A DNA stretch of 64,000 nt from Humulus lupulus (GCF_963169125.1 NC_084798.1:173877980-173941979), one strand, 5' to 3'; counted from the first letter of the stretch, positions 48,272 through 59,457 are shown. Translations and numbers: made by a program. Notes: generated from the sequence alone by a model not told the origin.

Positions 48272-48742
48272 GTAAGAAAATTGCACCTGATTATGTGGGT
48301 ATGTTGGGACTAAGAGTTCCCTATACTTGCATGTAATATTGTATGATGGTATTATGCCATGTGAACATGAAATAAATGGCCTAAGAGTGCCAGAATTAAT
48401 ATTGGCACACAAGGACGCGACTCAGCCATTGGTAGCTAAGGTTAATTATATGATCACTGAGTTCGGCCTAGGCGAGCCGGAGTCAGTGGGATAAACTGAG
48501 GGTGCGGCCTAAGGGTGCCGACCTTGGATATTGTATGATATGTTTATTGATGTTAATCTGATGATTATGGTATATTTACTACCTGAATGATTGATTATTG
48601 ATTTGTTGACTGATTATGTGAACGATGTGGTTTATTGAATATCTGACTGATGATTTGTGAGTTATCTAGTTTCTAATATTAATCATGCTCGGTTATATTG
48701 TTTTCTTGTTGGGCCTTGGCTCACAGGTGATGTGTGATGCAG
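48272..48742 (+). other. Putative leader intron in I
   Basis: AAAG|GTAAGAAAAT donor-like to GTGATGCAG|GTAAAGG acceptor-like site, 471 bp. Confidence 0.4.
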
Positions 48743-50059
48743 GTAAAGGCAAGGGCAAGGTGGACCAGTCTTGAGTTGGAGAGCTCTGGGGCAGAATGTA
48801 CATAGTCAGCTGATCGGCCGCCACAGTCGAGGAATGGTACAGGGACAGGAGAACCTAAAGTGCCTATTTTTCCATTAGAGTGGCTTGTGGTTGTACATAA
48901 AATTTTAATATTTTTGTAATCTATCCTTTAAAAACTATTTTGGGATCCCATGTATTAAACATTTATTTTAATCAGAAATTTCCTGTTTATGACCAAATTA
49001 TTTTAACCCTAACCTAATTACGACTTTAGGGTCACGTTTTAAACTAAATGACTTGATTAGCAAGTCTTGCACCTTTATAATCACAAAGTGTAACGAACTT
49101 GGTTATCCAAGGTGTTACAAAATGGCAAACTCCACATACTTCCACGATGACTATCATGTAATATGGACATATCACCATACGAACACATGGTCACGCACAA
49201 CTACATAACCTTAGCAAGCATAGCAAAAAAATTCATCCATGTAAAGTCATAAACATAATTGCATACATGCATAAGCAATATTCATAGTACTGTAAAGTGT
49301 ATCATAAACTTATACTCATCATGGGAACATATAAAATCTACATAACCTAAGTTACTCTTGGTACAAAACTTCCTTAGCTCAAGTCCTTCGCTTGACTTTT
49401 CCTTTTTGTGAGTGGGATCACTTCTAGGTCCTATAAATCAAAATAAATCAAAACATGATGCATATCTTAGCTTATAATCATACTACATCCTATAAGAAAA
49501 GAATTTAAAGCACAAACTTATCCCAAAATCCTATCCCCGACACTTGGCCCAAACACGAGCCTTCGGGGTAAAATGACCAAAATACCTCTTTTAGAAACCC
49601 ATAGTGAACTTAGAAAATTATTATTCCTAATAATCTAAGTCTAAAATTTCTTGTTCAAACTCCAATTATATCTCAAGTTATGAATTCCCGAGCCCCGTCA
49701 TAAAATTGAGCCCCAAACATAAATTATATCGTAACTTATTCATTAAAGTATTTTCTAGATCTTTGAATCCAAAATTCAACCTTAATCATCATTTTTTTTC
49801 TAGCCCAAATCCCAAGCCTAGCCTCTATCCTCGAGCCCTAAGCTCATCATGGATATCATAGATAGCCTTAAACATTTTCTATTCTTGAAGTATTATCACG
49901 AGCCTTAATTTATAACACCCAAGCCTTATCTCAAGATCTCGAGCCTAAAACCAAAATTTCAAGTCTTATTCTTTACGTGGGTCCCATGCATGGCTCACGG
50001 CCTCAAGCCAAATGGTTCATGGATCACCCGAGCCTACCATACTCATGACAACATCATCA

Positions 50060-50111
50060 ACACCATAATAATAATAATAATCATCATCATCATCAATCAA
50101 CATCATCATAA
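50060..50111. repeat. ATA/CAT trinucleotide repeats
   Basis: Runs of AAT and CAT units within H. Confidence 0.8.
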
Positions 50112-50450
50112 ACTACCACGACTGCCACCAACATGGACATGGTTCTCGGCCTCCACCACCATAACCACCACATGGTGATTCTAAAACTCTCGACCTAAAC
50201 TCTACAACCTCAGTGACTGGTTCTACATGTTATAATTGGTTAAATGCATAGTGAAATTGGTTAGGCACGAAGAGGTGCGAAAACCATAGTGGTTTCACTA
50301 AAGTCAACATGAATGAGTTGACATTTTGTAAAAGCATCTATGAATTATCCTCTTGGGTCCAAAGTTTTTCTATGGAGTAAATAAGAGTACCAAAAAAGTT
50401 CGAAGGCATTTGGAAATGTTTTGGGGTGCCAAATCAGGTTGACTTGCATT

Positions 50451-50560
50451 GCGTCACCTCCTAGAGGCGACACATTGCTTGGGACTAGAAACCCCATATA
50501 GGTGATGCATCTCCTACATGGTGGCGATGCATCACCTGGGTTCAGGCGACGCGTCTCCTG
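50451..50560 (+). repeat. Palindromic motif cluster in J
   Basis: GGCGATGCATCACC, GGTGATGCATCTCC, GGCGACGCGTCTCC and a weaker GCGTCACCTCC copy: near-palindromes on GATGCATC or GACGCGTC. Confidence 0.75.
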
Positions 50561-50703
50561 GGCGGTCCATACAGGACCTTACGATGACGTGTTTTGGCTC
50601 CAAAACTTAATCTAAAATGCTCTAATCTCATTGGTTGAGACTAATGAGGGTTCCTATACTATTTAATGAGGTCATTTGAGTTTTTGGTGAATTGATCACT
50701 TAC

Positions 50704-50704
50704 T

Positions 50705-50757
<53 letters not shown>
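50704..50757. repeat. (CT)n microsatellite in J
   Basis: About 26 CT units with one TT interruption. Confidence 0.92.
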
Positions 50758-51474
50758 AAAACCCTCTCTCTCTTTCTTGCTCTCTAGATTACTAGTTTTC
50801 TCAAAGATCTTCATCAAGAAAGCTTGATTTGCATGAAGATTCAAGGTTTGTAAATCCCAATCTCATTCCACTTTTAGTAGCTTCAAGCAATCTCTAAAGG
50901 AGGATAGGAATAGAGATTTCTAGACAACAAATCTCATTTGTGTCAAGCATTTGTTACCTACATTGATTTGCATGAAATCACAGACTTATGATTTTATGTA
51001 ACTAAGGTTCTACATCTCTAAAGGTCTATTCTATTACTTGATATTATTTGTGTAATTTCTTGTGTTATTCCTCCATTGTAGATTAAATTATCATGGGTTT
51101 ATTCATTTGAATTGTAATATTCAAGTTTGTGTATAGCCATATCCCCAGCACTACACCTCCAGGCCGAGCCTACACCAACTCACATGAGCACCTAGGGTGT
51201 TTATCACCCAACTCGAAACCATAACCACACCACAGTCGACCACCCTCCACTAACGCTAGCAGTGTGGTTTCCAAACTTGGTATTTGCCCCCTAAGTAGTA
51301 ACTACCACCTTCAAGTTCTAGTTCTACTTCTTTATAACCCTAGATTACCATTCTCTTAAACATAAAGAAGAACAGGACTCCATTCCCAACATCACAAGCA
51401 TCAAAATTCATAAAAACCAAAAGAAAACTTAAGGTTATTCTCTTACCTTAAAGACGAGCTCTGTTGTAACGACC

Positions 51475-52490
51475 CAAATTTCCTAATAAGGCTTAGGGCC
51501 TTGATTAGGGGGCCAGGATGGCAAATTTTGGAATTATATGATTATATGATCTTTATGTGTATCATTATGTGATTATGTGAGTTATATCATAATATGACTT
51601 GATATTCATGTTTAGGTGTATTAAATATGCATGTGGACCCATTTTTGTTTAATTGGGTAATTTTCATAATTTGGCTTGTTATGGGTATATTTGGCATAAA
51701 TGTGGTATGTGTGTGGTACTTCATTATTATTTGGTTATGCATGGGTTACTCAGCATGAGACAATCCTAGGAGGCAAGCTAGTGGGAAAGTCACAACAAGA
51801 TCCATACTTGACTCAGAGTGAGTCAAGGGGTATCTAGCACATTACCGGGATATTGGGTAATGAAATAAATATTTGATGATAAATTGGGAGTTAGTGAGAT
51901 CAGGGGGGAAATTCTAGGAATTTTGACTATTTTACCCCCGGGGGCATTTTCGAGACCCCAAGCATTAGGATTTGCTTGAGGTTACTTAAGTTTGAAGTAA
52001 CCTGTAAGAAACATAAAAAGAACGTTCTCTCTCTCTCGTTCCCTTTTTGACATCCGATCACATTTTTTGAAGGAAACTTGAGTTTTAGGACTTGGATTCA
52101 AGCAAGGATTGAGGCATAGAAATTCTAGGAAAGATTAGAAGTTTATTAGCCAGAGGATTTAGTTGGGAAACGCTCAACCAGAGGTAATCCAAGTTTTAAG
52201 TTCTAATTTTTTAAGGTTTGATTGGATTTTATGTTTTGATGAGTTTTTGGATGAATTGAAGCTTGGGATTTATTGGTTTTGGGAGATTAGGATGTTTGGG
52301 AACTTTCATTTTGGGATCTGGATATGTTTGGATAGGTTTTTGGAGAATTTTAAGTGGGAAAAATTGTAGGAAATGGCTGATTTCGTGGTCAAGTCACGAC
52401 CTTGTTCTAGTAAGTCGCGACTTGGATGAAGCCAGGAGGGCTTTGCCTGGGGGGCGCGCCACAACCCAAGGGGGGCCAAGTCACAACTTA
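51475..52490 (+). repeat. 5' LTR of E (truncated)
   Basis: Matches the first kilobase of the 3' LTR (54987-55601 continued at 61187-61600). The match ends at CCAAGTC near 52480, inside the palindrome cluster, where an inverted repeat begins. Confidence 0.85.
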
Positions 52491-52500
52491 CTAGAACAAA
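52401..52500. repeat. Inverted repeat at the breakpoint in the 5' LTR of E
   Basis: CTTGTTCTAGTAAGTCGCGA (52401 on, continuing CTTGG) is repeated in inverse at 52476-52500, 23 of 25 bases matching, about 50 bp apart. The 3' LTR lacks the second arm. Confidence 0.8.
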
Positions 52501-52739
52501 GACTGAGACTGAGACTGAGGCTGGTTCCTCAGTGGTGGCAGGTTGGCTTTCTAGTTTTGATTTTTGTATTGCGCTGACTGGTTTTGGTGCCATGTTGTTC
52601 TTTGATTATTGCATCTAGAGAGGCATAGACTTATTATGCAGATTGCATGGTTATGTTGTGATAAGAATGTGATACTCTATTGGTACTTTTAAAAGATGAG
52701 TTGGATTATTGTGGAGAGAGGACTCATTAATTGGTTTGA

Positions 52740-54966
52740 TAGGGTTGGTTATGGCTGACTTCAATATGATCCTGGATATGGATTGGTTAGCCAAGTGTAG
52801 GGCAATGTTAGATTGCAAGGAAATGATAGTAATCCTTGAGTTTGAGAGTGGGAAACCCTTGTGGTAGTTAGCACTATGCTGATGACATTTGTATTTAGAG
52901 CTAGAAATCTATTGCAGGAGGATGCATAGAACTCCTAGCTAGTGTGGTGGATACCACTTAGGTTGTGCCAGTGGGATCAGGACAGACTGGATTAGTCTGT
53001 GAGTTTCTAGATGGGTTTCCAGGGGATTTTTCAGGATTATCTTTAACCAAAGAGATAGAATGGTAATTGGATTGGTGCCAAGGATGGAACCAGGTCTAGG
53101 GCACTGTATTGAACGGCTTCAGTAGAACTTCAAGAACTAAAGGCTCAGTTATTGAGTACGATGGTATTCTCCAAGGTGGATCTTTGATCTGGTTAGTACC
53201 AGTTGAAGATCAGGGAGAAGGATATGCAAAAGACTCCTTTTATATCAGATAAGGGCACTAGGAGTGTTGAGTTATGTTTTGGTGGATTTGATTAATGTCG
53301 AATTGTTTTGATGGAGTATTCAAAGATTATGTGAATTGGATTTGTGATCGTCTTGATCTACGATATTGTGATATACTCTCAGTTGGATCTTGGCCAACGT
53401 CAAGTAAAGCCTTAGAGGACAGGAGTTTCCTTGGACAAGCATGATATGATATGTGCTTTGTTGAAAAGTTCTGAGTCTTCTTATAGATCAGAACCGGTTT
53501 GTAGGCTGTTATGACACCTCAATGACAGGGAAAAGTGATTGCCTATGCATCATGTTATTTGAATGATATGACCAGAACTAGAGCACAGTTACTGGTGGGC
53601 CAAGTGGCCAACATTACATTTGAGTTTACTATTTCAGAGAGAATTAAAGGAAAACAGTTAAGTGAACCCATAGATGGGAAGAATTGAGGGGAATGTCTTA
53701 GCTGGATTAGCTAAGGATTATGCAGTGTCAGGTATGAGTTTAATGAGGTATAGGGATCGGACTTCAGATATAATGGACATTGGGATTAAACGAGGGATTC
53801 TGGATGAATCTCATGTTACCTCTTTTTCTCTTCATCCAGGCATAATGAAAGATGTACTAGGATCTGAAAGCTTTATATTGGTGGCTTGGAATGGAGAAGG
53901 ACGTAATGGAATATGTGGCAAAGTTTTTAACCTGTTAACAGGTCAAAACAGAGTATCAGAAACTAGTAAGGCCATTATAGCCTTTGTGTAGTCCATAGTG
54001 GAAGTAATAAAACATCGCGATAGGTTTCGTGGTGGAGCTGCCCAGGATAGTGGGTTAGCATGTTTTGGTTTAAGTCATTATGGACCAGTATATAGATCAG
54101 CTCGATTTTTATTAGAAAGGATGAGTAACACAGTTGATCAGTATGCAGATCTCTATGTGAGAGAGATAATACGCCTTCATGGAATTCGAGATCTATCTTA
54201 TCAGATGAGGACTATGTTTTTACTTATAAGTTTTGGGAAAGGTTGCAGAAGGCGATGGGCATACAATTTGAGTTTAGTACTATTCATTATCCTCAGATTT
54301 ATGGTAAATCAGAGATAGAGATATGCAGTTATTGGAGAGACACCTTATTGGGTGGTTTATGGTAGAGAATGTATATCGCCCATTCACGGGGATGAGATGG
54401 GTGAGATGTTATATCTGAATTCTGAGGTAGTTTAGAGAATCATTGAGGCTATTGAAAAGATTATAGCTTGGATTCTCGCTTCTCAGAGTAAATGAGAAAG
54501 CTTTGTTAATTTGAAATGCAGGAATGTGGAATTCCAAGTGGAAGACTGTATCTTCCTTAAAAGATCACCATGGAAAGAGGGGAAGAGGTAAGGGCAGGTT
54601 AAACCCTAGATTAGTAGGACCGTTGGAAATCTTGGAAAGGATCGGTCAGGTTGCCTATCGATTGGCCTTATCTTTGGCACTGTAAGCAGTATACATTGTA
54701 TTTCATATTTCCATGTTGAGGAAACATGTATTAGATGAGACTCATGTGTTGAGTTATGAGGATCTGGAACTGGAGGTAGAGTTATCCTATGAGGAATAAA
54801 CAGTTCAGATATGAGACAGATAGAACAGAGTTTGGAGGAACAAAGTTATACCTTGGGTTAAGGTATGATTCAGAAACAGTAGGGTCGAGGGAGCGACCTA
54901 GAAACTGGAATCAGTTATGGGGGATTAATATTCCGGGCTACTCAGATAAAATTTCGAGGACGAAAT
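52740..54966 (+). pseudogene. pol: pol of E (heavily decayed)
   Basis: Recognisable pieces in several frames. The protease-RT junction MADFNMILDMDWLA is at 52750. RT is at about 53150-53420, where FIDDILIYS is replaced by LIYDIVIYS, losing one catalytic Asp. The integrase zinc region is at 53674-53991 (GILDESHVTSFSLHPG), the integrase core at 54000-54420 with YADLYVREIIRLHG, and the C-terminal tail follows up to KFL next to the polypurine tract. No long frame survives. Confidence 0.82.
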
Positions 54967-54970
54967 TTCT

Positions 54971-54986
54971 GTAAGGAGGGGATAGT
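54971..54986 (+). other. Polypurine tract of E
   Basis: GTAAGGAGGGGATAGT before the 3' LTR; the core is identical to that of C. Confidence 0.85.
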
Positions 54987-55914
54987 TGTAACGACCCAAA
55001 TTTCATACTAAGGCTTAGGGCCTTGATTAGGGAGCTAGGATGGCAAATTTTGGAATTATATGATTATATGATATTTATGTGTATCATTATGTGATTATGT
55101 GAGTTATATCATAATATGACTTGATATGCATGTTTAGGTGTATTAAATATGCATGTAGACCCATTTCTGTTCAATTGGGTAATTTTCATAATTTGGCCCG
55201 TTATGGGTATATTTGGCATATATGTGGTATGTGTGTGATACTTCATTATTATTTGGTTATGCATGGGTTACTCAGCACGAGACGATCCTAGGAGGCAAGC
55301 CAGTGGGAAAGTCACAACAGGATCCATACTTGACTCGGAGTGAGACAAGGGGTATTTAGCACATTACCGGGATATTGGGTAATGGGAATAAATATTTGAT
55401 GAAAAATTGGGAGTTAGTGAGATCAGGGGGAAATTCTGGGAATATTTACTATTTTACCCCTGGGGGCGTTTTCGGGACCCGAGCATTAGGATTTGCTTGA
55501 GGTTACTTAAGCTTGAAGTATCATGTCTGAAACATAAAAAGAACATTCTCTCTCTCTCGCTCCCTTTTCGACATCCAATCACATTTTCGAAGGAAACTTG
55601 ATGTGGATGCCAAAAATCCACCAAATAAGAAATCTCTAGTCCCTGATTAGAACAGAGGGATAAAGGCCACTTAATCATGCAATTGGACTCGAGCCTGTAG
55701 GACCTATTTGAAAACAGGAGATTGTCTCATGAGAAATGTGGATGCTCGAAATTCAACAGTTATAAAAAGGCCAAAAGCGCGTGATAGGCTCCCATAAACG
55801 CCTCGTGGGTACACCTGATATGCTATGGGCATATCGCACCAACTGTTTTAGGGACCCATCTCACGCCCATGCACGACACGGCCTCGCGCGCCACCAAGGC
55901 CCCGCACCACGGCC

Positions 55915-56300
55915 TCGCGCAGCCACGCCCGCACACCAGGCGGCCTCGCACCCCAGCAGGCCCTCGGCCTCGTGCCCTAGCAGGCCCTCAGCCTCGCGCA
56001 GGCACGCCCGCACACCAGGCGACCTCGCGCCCCAGCAGGCCCTCGGCCTCGCACAGCCACACCCGCGCACTAGGCGGCCTCACGCCCCAACAGGCCCTCG
56101 GACTCGCGTAGCCATGCCCGTACACCAGGAGGCCTCGCGCCCCAGCAGGCCCTCAGCCTCGTGCAGCCACGCTCGCACACCAGGTGGCCTCATGCCCCAG
56201 CAGGCCCTCGGCCTCGTGCAGCCACACCTGCACACCAGGTAGCCTCTGGCCCCAGCAGGCCCTCGGCCTCGCACAGCCACGCCCGCAGCATCAGGTGGCC
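55915..56300. repeat. 55-bp GC-rich tandem repeat, 5' LTR of F
   Basis: Units contain CAGCCACGCCCGCACACC, AGGCGGCCTCGCGCCCCAG and CAGGCCCTCGGCCTCG. The first unit has an extra 24-bp internal duplication. ORFs read through these repeats on both strands because of the base composition; they are not genes. Confidence 0.93.
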
Positions 56301-57068
56301 ATGCGAATGGGGGCACGCGTCAAAGGAGCCTCGCCCCCAAGGGCCACGCATACCTAGTGGCCTCGTGTGCCTCGCCTTGCGCACCAGCCACGTCAAAGGC
56401 CTCAAGAGACATAGCCTCCACTAAACACCCTTCGGCCATATACCAGGGGCCTCATAGTGTGGGGGCTGCAAAATGATGGTTTCACAAGATGAGACCCTCA
56501 TCCCATTTGTAGGCGTCATGCTTCATCACACACGCAGCAGTCCCCGTTGAAGAGGCCTTACCTCTCTTCCTGAGGTAAGTGCCACCAACGGGGCACCACT
56601 CTCCCTACGAGTCACATGAGATGAAGAGCAATAGGAGAGACCCAATAACTATTAGGTATAGAGCCAATAGTGGAATAGATGACTGAGTATATCATTCATG
56701 TCAACACACTAGCTTCCCTACACTTAGGAGGATGTGGAATAGCCTTGAGCAGATACATGCCTTGGAGAGGCGAGAATAACCATCGGGTACATAGTACCCG
56801 TACGTGTACGGGTGCATGACGTACAACCATGAGGAGGACAGAAGCATGACCCTGACACCTGTATCACACAGGTAGTGGAGGTACGGATTTGTACAGAGAG
56901 TGGAGGCACTATATGCATGCCTCTGACTATGTACCAGGCTGACACTATGATCTTCTACTCCACCACTCTTCCCATACCACTACCACCTGTGCTATTACCC
57001 TGACAGTGTACTTATGTACTATTTTGTCCCAAGGGACCACCATGTATAAGGGGCCATTAGAGCCCAGC

Positions 57069-57076
57069 TATAAAAG
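57069..57076 (+). promoter_or_regulatory. TATA box near the end of the 5' LTR of F
   Basis: TATAAAAG about 200 bp before the LTR end; repeated at 60981 in the 3' LTR. A second TATA-like TATAAAAAGG occurs at 55761 (59606 in the 3' LTR), upstream of the GC-rich repeats. Confidence 0.6.
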
Positions 57077-57277
57077 GAGCTTGACCCCTCAGAATGGGGT
57101 GTTGGAAAATTTACTGTAGCAAAGGCTTGAGAGTGAATGAAAGATTGATTTCTCCATTGTTATTCTGTCATTGTTCTTGAGTTATTACTTAGATTTCTAC
57201 AGCTCTTTTATTGACGATCCTTACTTGATAATTTTTTCCAACTCAACTTAGTTGACGAGTTCTCACCGTCAACAGTT

Positions 57278-57293
57278 TGGCGCCGTCTGTGGG
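57278..57293 (+). other. Primer binding site of F
   Basis: TGGCGCCGTCTGTGGG, three bases after the 5' LTR. This TGGCGCCGT type is common in Tat/Athila-like gypsy elements and differs from the initiator-Met site of G1 and C. I do not name the tRNA. Confidence 0.8.
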
Positions 57294-57342
57294 AAGAACA
57301 AGCATCAAGCCAGTGTTCTTCCATCACTTCCAACAAAGAAAG

Positions 57343-58710
57343 ATGCTAAGGCGTTCAAAACGCCTACGGCAAATACAAGAGGTTGAGGTTCGCCGAGACG
57401 AAGTAGAGCGGAGGGCTTCCAAGGAAGACCCCCCTCCGCCCGAGCATGGAGCTGGACCGGAAGAACCTCTTCCCCTAGGGGAGGAGAGGGAAGCATCGTC
57501 CCCAACTATCCGGCCCGACAGAAGACATTCAGTACCACTAGTGTATCCACTTAACCGGCCCCGGTTGACCCCACGCTCAGGCCACCAAGACCCCGGTCCA
57601 TCGATGCACTGGCCAGGCAAGGGTCCCGGGGTACGCTCGGTAAGTTCCAGCTCAAGGACGCGCCTCTACAAGGACGAGATTCATGAGTTGCATAAAAAGA
57701 CTCGAAGGCTGGAAACCATGATAGAGAACATGCAGGAGGTTTTAAATGACCTACTGCAAGGGAGATCAAGCGTACCCCTCCCTAAGCATAAAGGGAAGGG
57801 GCATGAAAAAGGGGAAAGCACTATCCCTGTAGACGATGGGGAAACCCAATTTTCCACCAGTAAAACCCCCCAGACGAAGTACCAGGGGGGACCTAGGCCA
57901 ACGAAATGTCCCCAGGAGCAAAAGTGGAGGGAAGGTGATGGTCGTGAGAACGAGGCCGAAGTCCCCTCAAAAGAGGCACCCCCTGGCCTAAGAAAAGAGC
58001 TCCATGGAGAGAGGTCAGAAGTGAGAGACGTACCCCCCGCGGTTCCCCCAAGGGACACAACCAAGGCAAAGGATCAGCCCGAGAACCCGCAAAACTCCTT
58101 ATGCAAAAAGAGGAGGGGACTAGACACCAAAATGCGAAGCCCTCGAGGCAAGATCCCCACTGCACTTGGGGGGCACATGGATGACGAAGAATTCGACCGT
58201 GATTCACCCTTCACATGGGAGATTCAAGCTGAGCGAATGCCCACTGGCTTTAGAGAGCCTCACATGACCCCGTACGAGGGTACTACAAACCCAAAATATC
58301 ATTTAGACTCCTTCAATAACTTGATGAGGTTAAGAGGGGTCAACAACAGGGCAAAGTGTCATTGCTTCGTCGTTACGCTTAAAGGAGTGGCGTACAAGTG
58401 GTTCAAGAGGTTAAGGCCAGGAACAATTGAGTCATGGCAACAATTCTCTAATGAATTTCTTCAGCAACACCATGCAGCGTGTGATTATGTCATGCCAACT
58501 ACCAGCCTCGCTAACATAAAACAAGGCGAGAATGAAAGTATGAAGGACTACATCCATAGGTTCAGTATAGAAGCAACAAAGGTGGGAGGTTTGACCAAAG
58601 CAGAGCACAAGATGGCTATTACAGCCGGAGTTCGTCCAGGAAGCAAGTTGTGGGGGAGCATGCTCAAAAGAGAAGTCATGAATCTGGATGAATTCTTCGA
58701 GAGAGCATAG
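57343..58710 (+). CDS. gag: gag of F
   Basis: 455 codons from ATG 57343 (MLRRSKRLRQ), the first ATG after the primer site. The reading frame is also open upstream to 57277 without an ATG. N-terminal half is charged and low in complexity, with a likely coiled coil (EIHELHKKTRRLETMIENM). The C-terminal half is a retrotransposon gag domain with YHLDSFNNLMRLRG, KGVAYKWFKRLRPGTIESW and KDYIHRFSIEATKV. The frame stops at a TAG (58708-58710) right after FFERA; sequence beyond still reads as gag (KYIRVEEGHKNFYGEES to about 58812), so the stop is probably a CAG-to-TAG change and the zinc-knuckle end is missing. Likely codes for a particle protein used to package this element. Confidence 0.85.
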   Translation: MLRRSKRLRQIQEVEVRRDEVERRASKEDPPPPEHGAGPEEPLPLGEEREASSPTIRPDRRHSVPLVYPLNRPRLTPRSGHQDPGPSMHWPGKGPGVRSVSSSSRTRLYKDEIHELHKKTRRLETMIENMQEVLNDLLQGRSSVPLPKHKGKGHEKGESTIPVDDGETQFSTSKTPQTKYQGGPRPTKCPQEQKWREGDGRENEAEVPSKEAPPGLRKELHGERSEVRDVPPAVPPRDTTKAKDQPENPQNSLCKKRRGLDTKMRSPRGKIPTALGGHMDDEEFDRDSPFTWEIQAERMPTGFREPHMTPYEGTTNPKYHLDSFNNLMRLRGVNNRAKCHCFVVTLKGVAYKWFKRLRPGTIESWQQFSNEFLQQHHAACDYVMPTTSLANIKQGENESMKDYIHRFSIEATKVGGLTKAEHKMAITAGVRPGSKLWGSMLKREVMNLDEFFERA

Positions 58711-58912
58711 AAGTACATACGTGTGGAAGAGGGCCATAAGAACTTCTATGGGGAAGAAAGCGAACCTTCCTCCAGTTGCCCTACTACTAACACGTTCGAA
58801 GATTCCATATAGAAGGGGGCGTCGCGCTAGAGGGGTCGCTAACCAAGTTTGAGATTGAACGAAGACCATCTAGCCATGAAAGTCGCGACCCGAGGGGAGA
58901 TAACCTCAAAAA

Positions 58913-59158
58913 TAGACGCTTGAGAGAAGGGTCTCCAAAGTAGATGCTTGAGAGAAGGGTCTCCAAAGTGGACGCTTGAGAAAAGGGTCTCAAAAATAGA
59001 CGCTTGAGAAAAGGGTCTCCAAAAATAGACACTTGAGAAAAGGGTCTCCAAAGTAGACGTGAGTAAAAAGGGTCTCAAAGTAGACTCTTCCAAAAAGGGT
59101 CTCAAAGAAGACGCTTGCAAAAAGGGTCTCAAAGAAGACGCTTGCAAAAATAGTACTA
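58913..59158. repeat. 28-bp tandem repeat downstream of gag in F
   Basis: About nine units of GACGCTTGAGAAAAGGGTCT plus CCAAAGTA, becoming more diverged to the right (TTGCAAAAAGGGTCTCAAAG). Confidence 0.9.
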
Positions 59159-59436
59159 TGCCTAATGACGAGAAGGACGCTTCTCGCAAAAAATAATAAG
59201 CGCGCGCAAAAGTATGTAAAAGGATAACCAGAACCTAAGGGGTCAACATATCCTTATAGATACGATCAAGGTGCACCAAAGAGAGACCTATCGAACCCCC
59301 TTTTGCGTGGGTTCCAAAGGACCTCGAGCATGATAAATGCCAAAAAAAAAATGAAAAAATGAAAAAAAAAAAAAAAAAGGGATAATAAAAAGGAACGGAA
59401 GAGTCTACAAGAACGCCTAAAGGCCTCCCTATAGAC

Positions 59437-59457
59437 TGGGGGGCAAGTGTGGATGCC
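59437..59457 (+). other. Polypurine tract of F
   Basis: GACTGGGGGGCAAG just before the 3' LTR. Confidence 0.8.

Larger units (their letters stand above)
46675..49119 (+). mobile_element. I: gypsy solo LTR
   Basis: 2445 bp, TGTAACGACCC to AAGGTGTTACA, with a perfect duplication AAATG at 46670-46674 and 49120-49124. No internal genes. It carries the palindrome cluster, hairpin, splice-like sites and TGGGATCCCA (48941-48950) in plus orientation. Related to the LTRs of E but distinct. Confidence 0.93.
50228..51150 (+). mobile_element. J: 923-bp solo LTR in H
   Basis: TGTTATAATT to ATCCCCAGCA with a perfect duplication CTACA at 50223-50227 and 51151-51155. No genes inside. A CT-rich microsatellite at 50704-50757 follows a TATA-like CTATTTAA near 50660, suggesting plus orientation. 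The TGTT start suggests a copia-type LTR; the family is unknown. Confidence 0.8.
55602..57274 (+). repeat. 5' LTR of F
   Basis: 1673 bp, TGTGGATGCC to CACCGTCAACA. Contains six full and one partial unit of a GC-rich 55-bp repeat. Confidence 0.95.

Noticed and set aside
55915..56300. Regularly spaced repeats resembling a CRISPR array
   Set aside because: Units are directly adjacent with no unique spacers, and lie in a plant retrotransposon LTR.
55861..56424. Long ORFs on both strands through the GC-rich repeats of F (also 59599-60268)
   Set aside because: Open frames follow from the 55-bp repeat and its base composition; peptides are repeats with no domain, and the region is within an LTR.
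57305..58869. Several ORFs of 65-145 codons antisense to gag of F
   Set aside because: Shadows of the plus-strand gag frame, with no recognisable domain.
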